This document shows positions 12,253 to 20,960 of a stretch of DNA of 35,629 nucleotides, one piece after another. Source of the stretch: a virus; the IMG/VR virus record IMGVR_UViG_3300030060_001675, positions 1,176 to 36,804 of that record. One strand, written 5' to 3'. Made by a program: the position numbers and the translations under genes. The first letter of the stretch is position 1. Each line of letters begins with the position of its first letter. The notes under the pieces were generated by a model that was given only the letters and a program-made list of their open reading frames with translations, searched no databases and was not told the DNA's origin.

Positions 12253-15200
12253 ATGTACATTTATAATAAATGGAATAAAGACTTCTACCAAAAGCATGAC
12301 GAATGGAATGCTTATAAAAAAAGAAAAGATACTACAAAAGCAAATACAGATGTAGAAGCTGTTACACAAAATTTTGTGGATTTAAAAAACCTAACACCAT
12401 TAGAAATGGATGAGTTAGTTGCGTCAGCAGCAGATTTAAATGTTACACCACAACAATATTACGAATTGTATAAAACTACTAAACCAATACAAGTAAATAT
12501 ACAAAATGGTAAACCTGGCGAAGTAATGAATTTTTTAAAAAAAATACAGTTAGCACACAGAAACAATAAACAAATATATAACGATACAAAAAAAAGATTA
12601 GGTGCCTATGAAAAAGAAAGGTTTTTTGTACAGACTGCTTTTATGACATTAAATTCAGTATTTGATTTAATACAAAGAGGTGTTGTAAATAATTTAGCTA
12701 CACCTTATAACAGAATAGAAGAAGAGGTACTTGCTGAAGAAGGATTAACAAAACAAGATTTAATAGAGTTTGAACAAAAAGGTCGTAATGACAATCAACA
12801 AGAATGGAAAGCTGCAAGAATTCGTGCAAAAACTTATCAGCGTTTATTAGGTTCTTTTCTTGGGCAGGTACCAGAAACAATATTTAACGCTATTGGTTTA
12901 GATACTTCTCTTGATTCTATTTCTGATATAAGGGAAAAATCAAAATCATTTCTTTTATCACAAGGTGTAGTAGATGCTGATGGAGAACCATATTTACAAA
13001 AAACAGATATAGGTGCTGCTATAGATGCAACAAAAGACAAGTTAATAGAAGAAATACAAATACAAGAAAAAGATTTAAAAAGAGACCTAACAGAATTAGA
13101 AAAAATAAATTTAGCTATAAGTAAATGGTATGAAGTTATTACTGAGGAAGTAGACCAAGATAATCAGTTTTTAAATTTAATAGGTGAAGCTACACCTATA
13201 GCAGAGAATAGAAAGTTAAGAGAAGGGTATGAAAGAGCACAAATATCTAGTAATGCAGGAGATTTTGCTAGTTATTTAGTAACAGGTAATATGCCTGGCA
13301 GATACTCACCACAAAATATAATCTATGAAGATACACAATTAGAATACGATTTAAAAGTATTACAAGCAGAACAAGCATTTGATTTAGGTCAAATAACTAT
13401 AGACCAAAAAAACACATTAGTAGATGAAATAGAAGATGAAAGAGATGAAAAACTTAATGAAATATCATTTGAACCTAACAAAGGTTTAGCAGGAATTATG
13501 GGTGGAGCTATGAACCTAGCTGCTATGTATTACACTGACCCAATTATTATGATTGCTAAAGGCGTAGGTATTGCAGGTAAAGTACCTGACAATTTTGACG
13601 AAGTGCTTTCTGCAGCACAAATGGAAATGAAAAGATTTGTTGATGATGGTGGAACTGTAGCTGAGTTCTGGCAAAACAATGATGAAATATTAGATGGACT
13701 ATCAAGAGTTATAGTAGAAGGTAATAAAGCAGGACAACCAACATTTCTTAATTTAATTAACTCTGGTTTTAATCATAAGTTTGCTAAAACATTAGCTGAT
13801 GCAGATAATCCTGCTGTAATTAAAGATGGTTTGATAGATGGTTTTAATAGACAATATGTATCAGATATGGTGTTTGGTGGGGAATCATTAGGTAGAACAG
13901 GTCAATTTAGAATACAAGCAAAAGTATTATCAGATAATTTATTAAGAGCATTTAGCGATAGAGAATTAGACGATAGCATTCAAGCAGTAAGTAGAAGGGG
14001 TGGAACATTAAAAGAATTAAGAGATGGCACTGATGTTAGGTTAGCAAACGCAGGAGAAGTAGATATAAGAAATGCACAACCTGCAGTTGTTATGTTTGCA
14101 AGAGTAGGTAATCTTTTTAAAGTTCCAGAAAGTCGATTAAACAAATTACTAACAGATTTTTATGATGCTATTGACGAAGGATTGTATACACAGGCACAAG
14201 AAATTTATTTTGATGGATTAATTAGAACAGAAGGTGGTTTGCAACTTAGATACCTGTATGGTTTATCAGATAATGAAATAGATTTAGTTTTAGGGGAAGC
14301 CTTAAAAAAAGAAAAAAGAATGTTTTCAGATGATATTGCTGATTTCTTTACACCATCAAGAACTGATGAATTTTATCCTGTAGATGAAATAGATATATTA
14401 ACACAAAAACAATTTGGTGGACAAGTAGAAGGTATAGAAATACCACATGAATTTGTAAGAAACTCTATAGAATTAATTAATCAATTTAAAGGTTACACCA
14501 TTGAAGTGCCAGATGTAATAAAAATAATTAAGGTAACATCACAAAGAAGAAGACTTAGAGCACAGGCATTAATAGAAAAAAAAGGTATTGATAAAGTATT
14601 TGCTAAAGCAAGACAAGCATTTGATGAAGGAAAACCAGGAACATTTTGGGATGAAGATACGCCTATGGGTGCAATAGTAGGACCAATAGCTAAAGGTTTA
14701 GATGACCCAGGTGATTTATTTAAAACTCAAGAAGTGGTTTTATCTGCTATAGAAAGAGGAGCATTCGGTGTAGTTAGAGGATTGTTTTACCCATTGCAAT
14801 TATTAGGAAGGTTTGCATATCCTGCAAAACTAACAATAGATGGACACTTAAGAGCAGCAGTATTAGGTGCAAGGTCTGCTTTTAGAAGTCCTTTAAAGTT
14901 TCTAAGGTTTATGTTAAATGACGCAAATGGTGTTTTAGCTAGAGCACTTGGATATACACCAGATACATCATTAGTAGGACCATATAAAATTACAAGAAAA
15001 TTAGAATTTAAAAATCCAAGACTACAAGGTATTAATGAAAAAATACCTGCATCAATAAGAAAAGCACTAGGTGTATTTCAAGATAATGCAAATTATGGAA
15101 TACCAGAATTAACTTCATTGTCATCTGCCTCACCAACATTTGCATTCGGTAGAAGAACTCCTGATACAGGTGTTGATTTAATAAATAAACTAGGACAAAA

Positions 15201-18200
15201 AAATGTACCAACACCACAAGGAGAAGTAATAGATTTTCAACTTTCAGATGATTATATAGAGGCAATGCAAGAATACTTATTTGAATATATAGATGATGAG
15301 TTGTCAGTTATAACAGCAGCTTTAATGAAACAAGGTTTAGATTATACAGATATAGCTAAGTTTTATCAGGAGACACCTGCAGTTCAAGCTATTATAGAAC
15401 AAGCAAACAAAATGATGCAATCAAGAAATGTATTTTCAAAAGGAACAATTCCTATAATTACTAAAGAAGAAGATTATTTAAAATTATCTAAACATTATTA
15501 TCAATCAATCAACAATATAACTGGTGGAGACCAAGGTCTTAAAGATATTATTATTACTGGTAGAGTTGGGAATGTAGACTTGCGTAGTCCAGAAGCTATG
15601 ACACCAGAAAATTTAGCTATATACAATGCAAAAGTTAAAAAGTTAGTTATTAAAAATAGACAAAATTTACCTGACCAAGTACCTAAATTAAAACCAGAAG
15701 TAGATGAAAGAAAAGGTTACCAAAGAGCATTGGACTCATTGTTTTTTGCTACTGCACAATTTGAATCTGATTTAATTAGAGTTCCATTGTTTAAACAAGC
15801 ATACGAACATTTTGTATCTGCAGGAATACCATTTACATCTAAGTCAGGTTTAAACAGAATATTAAAAGCTCACTTAGACCCAGAGTCAAATGTTAAATTA
15901 AGTGATGACTTGTTTAAACAAGTACAAGATGAATACAACGCTATAAAAGATTTAGCACCAGACACAAGAGTAATAGACAGAACAGTGCCTGTAAAAGTAT
16001 TTGATAATGAAGATTCTTTATCTATTATTGCATACTCTCCAGAAGGACAAAAAAGTATTGCTTATTTAAAAAGAATAGATAAATTAAATGACCAAATAAC
16101 ATTTGATTTAAATATATACAATACAGAATTAAAAGTATTTGGTAAACAATCAAAAGTTGCAGACTATAGACTAGGTGATGATGGAGATAAAATAGGTGTT
16201 TATAATTTTAATGTTAAAAAATCAGAAGCAATTATAGATGGTGTTATACCTAGTAGAGACGCTTTAATAAATTCATTAAGTAAAACTTTAGATGAGAGTG
16301 TAAATGTAGAAGCATTGGTTGATGATGCTATAGAGTATCTTGCTAGTAGTAAAGGTAAGTTTGATTTACCAGTATCACGAAGAGAACTATATGAAATATT
16401 AGGTATTACAGGTACAGATTATAACTTAGTAGGACTACAAAAAGTATTACAAAGAGGAAAGTTATCAAAAAGTGGAGATGTAGGTCCAAGTACATTAAAC
16501 AGAGTTATAGGACCTAAAAAATCCAGACCTATACTTAGAGGTCAAAAAGAACTAGAAGATGCTATTGATAATGCTTTTGAATATGCAAACGCAAATCCAG
16601 GAGGTTTTAGCATAGATTTAGGTACAAAAACTAATTATCACCAACCAGGTTATTATGTATCACCATATCCAAATAAGTCACTTGTAAAAACTACAGCTTT
16701 GACTAAAGAAGAAATATCTGAATTTGTAATTAAACATAAAACTTTTCTAAAAAAAGAAGACCACTTTTTAGGTGGTTGGGTAGATGAAGATGTAATACAT
16801 TTAGATGTATCTGTAAAAATTAAAAAAGGTGTTGCAGCACAAGTAGTAGATGGAACTGACGAAGCCTTAGCAAAAGCTCAATACTTAGCAATAATTGGAA
16901 ATCAAAAATCTATTGGCAATGTTACTAATAAAGGTTATGTAGGTGAAATATCTAGTCGTAGTGCATCAGGTGCTTATGACATCATAAGAAGAGCAGGTCA
17001 AGATTTATTAATAGGCACACAGAAAAAGTTTTTTCCTGCTAGAAAAGCAATTACTAAATCTGCTTCTGATGCAAAAATAATTGGTAATGATGTATTAGAT
17101 GCTGCAGGTATAAAAGCAATAGTAGACCAAAAAGCAGGGGTTGTACAAATGTTAAAACCACAAACTAATCCAATACTTGGTCAAAGAACATTTAGTGGTG
17201 ATTATCAATCAATGTTAGATTTGTCTGATATTAAATCTTCTACAACACCAAGAGTAATGTCATTTGAAGACTTACATGAAAGAGGGGTAGAGTATGCTTT
17301 TGAATTGCACTCTAGGTTGTTATACAACTTAACAGAAAGAGGGTTCTTTTCACAAGCATATAGAGTTGGTTTTGCTTTCTTTGAGGCATGGCGAGAAGTA
17401 TTAGGTAGATATTATAATTTAAGTTTAGCTAATCCAAAAGCTATAGCACAAATAGGATTTGGTTATAGAAAAGGTATTGAACATAATTTTATATATGAAG
17501 ACCCTACAGGAGAAAAATATCTTATTGTACCTGTAGGTGGAACTCCATTTGAAGATTATGTTAAAACAGAAGGTAGAGGTGTATTTACAGATGATATGGC
17601 AGTTGCTGATTCTAAGATAATTGCTAAAAGAGGTGTACCACTTAGTGCATTAAATGTTGGTGGTGGTGGATTATTTCCACCTGTAGGACCTGCTATTGCT
17701 TTACCTGTGGGTATTTTGCTTAAAGATAAACCAAAAGCAAAAAGAAATTTAGAAAAATATATATTTGGTGGATTTGAATTAACTGGTGCTAGATATGATT
17801 CTATTGGAGATTTACCAGGTATAGTAGCTGAAACACTTATACCTTCTGTAGGAAAACAAATGTTTAATGCTATAGGTACTAAGTTAGGAGTAGCAGGTTT
17901 AGACGAAGACCAATGGCTTTCTGCTGTAGACTCAGCTTATCAACACGCTGCAATATTAAGACCAGACTTAGCAGATGATGTAGTAGCACTAGAAGAAGTA
18001 GCTATGGTATTAGCAGAAAATTATTTTCAATTAAAAGCATGGGATAGATTTGTTAATCCACTTATACCTAGACTGTCAGTACTGTATGCAATAGAAGGTA
18101 ATGAAGTAGCTTTTAAAGAATGGTATGGAGAAAAAGGTGAAGACACTGGTTTAGTTTACAACAACTTTGTTGAGCTATCTGTTATACATGGTTTTTATCA

Positions 18201-19083
18201 AGACATTAAAGATGAGTATGTTATGGCATTAGGGCAACAAGGTGAGTTCTATGCACTGCTTGAAGTAGCTAAATTATTAGGTTTAGACCAAAGAAATCTA
18301 TCAGAAGGTTTTACTTCTGTAGCTTTACAAGTTAAAGGTAAGAATGTATCAGAGGGTGGAAGATTACCTAGAACAACACCAGAATACAATTTCGTATTAG
18401 ATAATTCAGAACTTGCTGCTGAATATGGTCCTGTGTTAGTTTACTTTGCACCTGGTTTAGATGAAGGTGCAACAGAATATGGTGGGGTAAGTTACATATC
18501 TAACTTAGGATTGTTTAGACCAAAAACACCTAATGAATTTTATTTATCAACACAAACATTTCTTGCAAGTGCAATAGAAAGTGCAACTAAAGATTATTGG
18601 TCTACTGTAATTGATAACAGTACAGTAAACCCAGGAGAAAGGGTTGCTAGAAAGAAAGCTAAGTTTGCATTAATAGAAGCAGATTTAGCTAAGATGTTTC
18701 CTATGGCTTATGGTAATTCAACAGAATTAAATAAGGTATTAGGTTCTGATTATGAAACAGGAGTGCCAAATGATGTGCTTATAGATTATTTACAAAGAGC
18801 TGTAAATGACCCAAGGTTTGCTAATTTAGATAACAGAAAAGAAATAGCATTATATTTAAACTTTAGAGCACAAGCTATAGACGCAGTGGCAGATAAAAGA
18901 GGTTATCCTATAGAAGAAGATGCTATAAGATGGATTAGCAGCAATGATTCTGTAGCTGCACAAGAAGTTAGAAATCAGTTGTTTACAAAAGCACAAGAAA
19001 TAGGAAGAAATAATCCTAAATTTTTGGTAATATTTGAAGAGATATTCAGTTACGAATTAACTAAGTTTGGATTAGAGGAATAA
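12253..19083 (+). CDS. Giant virion/ejection protein with polyvalent-type domain (2276 aa)
   Basis: 2276 aa in one uninterrupted frame, starting with GAGG 7 bases ahead of ATG. Mostly helical and charged, with three hydrophobic or amphipathic parts: around 411-445 (GLAGIMGGAMNLAAMYYTDP), 835-880 (GVVRGLFYPLQLLGRFAYPA) and 1800-1825 (LFPPVGPAIALPVGILL). Around 1449-1565 it has a recognisable pattern: 'GGFSIDLGTKTNYHQPGYYV', 'EISEFVIKHKTFL', 'FLGGWVDEDVIHLDVSV', 'GNQKSIGNVTNKG'. Similar 'GGFT...GYxV...LGGWxD...LDVS...QxAI' stretches occur in phage and conjugative-element polyvalent proteins. Placed between portal and scaffold in a genome without a tape measure, it is best read as an internal protein ejected with the DNA. 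No transglycosylase or polymerase motif was seen. Family call uncertain. Confidence 0.7.
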   Translation: MYIYNKWNKDFYQKHDEWNAYKKRKDTTKANTDVEAVTQNFVDLKNLTPLEMDELVASAADLNVTPQQYYELYKTTKPIQVNIQNGKPGEVMNFLKKIQLAHRNNKQIYNDTKKRLGAYEKERFFVQTAFMTLNSVFDLIQRGVVNNLATPYNRIEEEVLAEEGLTKQDLIEFEQKGRNDNQQEWKAARIRAKTYQRLLGSFLGQVPETIFNAIGLDTSLDSISDIREKSKSFLLSQGVVDADGEPYLQKTDIGAAIDATKDKLIEEIQIQEKDLKRDLTELEKINLAISKWYEVITEEVDQDNQFLNLIGEATPIAENRKLREGYERAQISSNAGDFASYLVTGNMPGRYSPQNIIYEDTQLEYDLKVLQAEQAFDLGQITIDQKNTLVDEIEDERDEKLNEISFEPNKGLAGIMGGAMNLAAMYYTDPIIMIAKGVGIAGKVPDNFDEVLSAAQMEMKRFVDDGGTVAEFWQNNDEILDGLSRVIVEGNKAGQPTFLNLINSGFNHKFAKTLADADNPAVIKDGLIDGFNRQYVSDMVFGGESLGRTGQFRIQAKVLSDNLLRAFSDRELDDSIQAVSRRGGTLKELRDGTDVRLANAGEVDIRNAQPAVVMFARVGNLFKVPESRLNKLLTDFYDAIDEGLYTQAQEIYFDGLIRTEGGLQLRYLYGLSDNEIDLVLGEALKKEKRMFSDDIADFFTPSRTDEFYPVDEIDILTQKQFGGQVEGIEIPHEFVRNSIELINQFKGYTIEVPDVIKIIKVTSQRRRLRAQALIEKKGIDKVFAKARQAFDEGKPGTFWDEDTPMGAIVGPIAKGLDDPGDLFKTQEVVLSAIERGAFGVVRGLFYPLQLLGRFAYPAKLTIDGHLRAAVLGARSAFRSPLKFLRFMLNDANGVLARALGYTPDTSLVGPYKITRKLEFKNPRLQGINEKIPASIRKALGVFQDNANYGIPELTSLSSASPTFAFGRRTPDTGVDLINKLGQKNVPTPQGEVIDFQLSDDYIEAMQEYLFEYIDDELSVITAALMKQGLDYTDIAKFYQETPAVQAIIEQANKMMQSRNVFSKGTIPIITKEEDYLKLSKHYYQSINNITGGDQGLKDIIITGRVGNVDLRSPEAMTPENLAIYNAKVKKLVIKNRQNLPDQVPKLKPEVDERKGYQRALDSLFFATAQFESDLIRVPLFKQAYEHFVSAGIPFTSKSGLNRILKAHLDPESNVKLSDDLFKQVQDEYNAIKDLAPDTRVIDRTVPVKVFDNEDSLSIIAYSPEGQKSIAYLKRIDKLNDQITFDLNIYNTELKVFGKQSKVADYRLGDDGDKIGVYNFNVKKSEAIIDGVIPSRDALINSLSKTLDESVNVEALVDDAIEYLASSKGKFDLPVSRRELYEILGITGTDYNLVGLQKVLQRGKLSKSGDVGPSTLNRVIGPKKSRPILRGQKELEDAIDNAFEYANANPGGFSIDLGTKTNYHQPGYYVSPYPNKSLVKTTALTKEEISEFVIKHKTFLKKEDHFLGGWVDEDVIHLDVSVKIKKGVAAQVVDGTDEALAKAQYLAIIGNQKSIGNVTNKGYVGEISSRSASGAYDIIRRAGQDLLIGTQKKFFPARKAITKSASDAKIIGNDVLDAAGIKAIVDQKAGVVQMLKPQTNPILGQRTFSGDYQSMLDLSDIKSSTTPRVMSFEDLHERGVEYAFELHSRLLYNLTERGFFSQAYRVGFAFFEAWREVLGRYYNLSLANPKAIAQIGFGYRKGIEHNFIYEDPTGEKYLIVPVGGTPFEDYVKTEGRGVFTDDMAVADSKIIAKRGVPLSALNVGGGGLFPPVGPAIALPVGILLKDKPKAKRNLEKYIFGGFELTGARYDSIGDLPGIVAETLIPSVGKQMFNAIGTKLGVAGLDEDQWLSAVDSAYQHAAILRPDLADDVVALEEVAMVLAENYFQLKAWDRFVNPLIPRLSVLYAIEGNEVAFKEWYGEKGEDTGLVYNNFVELSVIHGFYQDIKDEYVMALGQQGEFYALLEVAKLLGLDQRNLSEGFTSVALQVKGKNVSEGGRLPRTTPEYNFVLDNSELAAEYGPVLVYFAPGLDEGATEYGGVSYISNLGLFRPKTPNEFYLSTQTFLASAIESATKDYWSTVIDNSTVNPGERVARKKAKFALIEADLAKMFPMAYGNSTELNKVLGSDYETGVPNDVLIDYLQRAVNDPRFANLDNRKEIALYLNFRAQAIDAVADKRGYPIEEDAIRWISSNDSVAAQEVRNQLFTKAQEIGRNNPKFLVIFEEIFSYELTKFGLEE

Positions 19084-19084
19084 T

Positions 19085-20077
19085 ATGTCAATTGTTACAA
19101 CTACAACTACTACTCAACCCTTTGGTGGTGTAGGTAGTGGTGATGCAGCAGGTGGTGGTGATGGTCCTGATGAAGATTTTTACACAAGAATTGAATCTAT
19201 ATTAGATGGAACAACTGCAGGTAATAAAACACCATTAGGTAATGGTTATTTAAAAGAGTATGAAATTCAATTAGAAAATCAAGACCCAACAAAAGAACCT
19301 ACTGTAAAATTAGTGCCTGTTGAAGAGTTCTTAACATCTGACGAATACCAATCACAAAGAAGAGAATTATTAGGTCAAGGTGCTGCATACAACTATGTAT
19401 ATTTTCCACCAGACATTGGAGCACAAGCAAGGTTGCAAACACCATACATTAGAGTACAAACTAAAAATTTATTAGCTGCTGCAGGACTTATAGATTTAAA
19501 TAAAACTGTAGGTGCAGAAATAGATAATGAGTATCTTAAAGGAATAAAAGCTGCTATGGAGTTTTCTATGAACAATGGTGGACAAATGTCATGGGTAGCA
19601 GGACTAAAAATATTAGCAAGTGCAACACAAGGTTCACAGCTATCAGCACTAGGTGGTGGATATAGTTTTGGTGATGAAGCGTTAAATGAGTTTGTTGACG
19701 AAATGGTAAGTAAAGCAGAAACAAGAAAAGGTGCACCATTGTCAAACTATGAGAAACAATACATTACAGCTAAATTAACTGATGGACCTGCAGAAGAATT
19801 TAAACAATCACTTTCAGGATTAGCAGCAGGAACAGCACCTACTTTAGGTTACGACACGCAAACTGGTCAAGCAATCCAAACACCAGGTACAGGAGCTGAT
19901 GAACCAGATATAGATATTCTTACAGAAGGTGGACAAGATGTATTAGATGAAATATTTGAACCTAGAGAAGAACTACAAAGACAAGCAGATGTAGAAGACC
20001 AAACATTCTATAGGATGCAAAGAAATTTAGCAGGATTAAAAGCTGCTGAATCACGACCAGTACAAAGGGTAACATAA
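19085..20077 (+). CDS. Hypothetical virion protein (330 aa)
   Basis: 330 aa. It opens with a Thr/Gly-rich, likely disordered tail (SIVTTTTTTQPFGG; GDAAGGGDGPDED). A mixed alpha/beta centre follows (KLVPVEEFLTSDEYQSQRRE; AAMEFSMNNGGQMSWVAGLK), then a helical C-terminal third with an acidic patch. No family recognised. A GAGGA site precedes the ATG and the end overlaps the lysozyme ATG by one base. By position it is a structural or internal virion protein. Confidence 0.6.
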   Translation: MSIVTTTTTTQPFGGVGSGDAAGGGDGPDEDFYTRIESILDGTTAGNKTPLGNGYLKEYEIQLENQDPTKEPTVKLVPVEEFLTSDEYQSQRRELLGQGAAYNYVYFPPDIGAQARLQTPYIRVQTKNLLAAAGLIDLNKTVGAEIDNEYLKGIKAAMEFSMNNGGQMSWVAGLKILASATQGSQLSALGGGYSFGDEALNEFVDEMVSKAETRKGAPLSNYEKQYITAKLTDGPAEEFKQSLSGLAAGTAPTLGYDTQTGQAIQTPGTGADEPDIDILTEGGQDVLDEIFEPREELQRQADVEDQTFYRMQRNLAGLKAAESRPVQRVT

Positions 20078-20871
20078 TGGAAATGGAAATATCACCTCCT
20101 GCAATAGAAATTATAAAAGAATATGAGACTTTGCAACTAACAGCATATCGAGATGGAGAATCTGTATCTATTGGTTATGGACACAGTAATTTAAGTGGTG
20201 GTGAACAATTTGAATTAGGTGACACAATTACAGAAGAAAAAGCTAATGAATTGTTGTTAGCTGATTTAGAAGAAATTGAAAGAATTGTAAATCAAAGAAT
20301 GAAAAATTATGATGTAACATTTACCCAGGGTCAATATGATGGCATGGTAGTAGGAACATTTAATAGACCAGAACAATTAAAATCAAAAAGTTTATATGAG
20401 ACAGTATCTAGTGGAGACACAGATGCAATTACTAAATCTTGGAATAATACTATATCAGATAAAGATAAAGAAAATTATCCTGGTTTAGTTGATAGACAAA
20501 CAGCAGAACTAGGTTTAATAATACCTAAAGAAGAAGTAACAACAGATACTACAGCTACTATGGAAGGAGAACCAAATCCAGATTACGAATCACCACAAGG
20601 TAATGTGCCAGGTTTTGACCCAAGTCAACCAACCAAAGCACAGAGAGTTTCTACACCACCTATGACAGATTCACAAATGTATGAGTATACATCACAAGTA
20701 CCATTAGCTGCACAAAATACAGCTTATGGTAGAGTTAGACAAATGTTAGAAGCACAAGTAAACAAACAAAAAAAACAAGCAGGTCATTCAGTTGTTCCTG
20801 GCGTAGGACCACAAGTTAAAATTGCACTGGACGAAGCAATAAAAGTTGCATTTAAGTTGTTAGGAAGATAA
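20077..20871 (+). CDS. Virion-associated lysozyme (GH24/T4-like) with C-terminal extension
   Basis: 264 aa. Residues ~8-150 align by eye with T4-type lysozymes (muramidases), which cut the MurNAc-GlcNAc bond of peptidoglycan: 'IIKEYETLQLTAYRDGESVS' then 'IGYGHSN'. By comparison with T4 (Glu11, Asp20, Thr26), the catalytic residues would be Glu17, Asp26 and Ser31, so the Thr is replaced by Ser and the loop is one residue shorter. Residues ~160-264 form a Pro/Gln/Thr-rich linker and a basic C-terminal helix, longer than a typical endolysin tail. The gene sits among virion genes, so a wall-piercing role during entry is more likely than, or additional to, release lysis. Confidence 0.8.
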   Translation: MEMEISPPAIEIIKEYETLQLTAYRDGESVSIGYGHSNLSGGEQFELGDTITEEKANELLLADLEEIERIVNQRMKNYDVTFTQGQYDGMVVGTFNRPEQLKSKSLYETVSSGDTDAITKSWNNTISDKDKENYPGLVDRQTAELGLIIPKEEVTTDTTATMEGEPNPDYESPQGNVPGFDPSQPTKAQRVSTPPMTDSQMYEYTSQVPLAAQNTAYGRVRQMLEAQVNKQKKQAGHSVVPGVGPQVKIALDEAIKVAFKLLGR

Positions 20872-20960
20872 TGGCAGAAAGAATACCATCAGAATTGCTT
20901 AAAGAAAATTTAAAGAGACATAAAGAGATAAAGAAAAAATATGGCTCTCACATTAAATGA
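20871..20960 (+). CDS. Basic microprotein (29 aa)
   Basis: 29 codons read by hand: MAERIPSELLKENLKRHKEI, then KKKYGSHIK. It begins in the TAATG overlap with the lysozyme gene and ends 20 bases inside the next gene, whose ATG it may help translate. It is predicted helical and strongly basic. It fills what would otherwise be the only gap in the block, but nothing else confirms it. Confidence 0.45.
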   Translation: MAERIPSELLKENLKRHKEIKKKYGSHIK

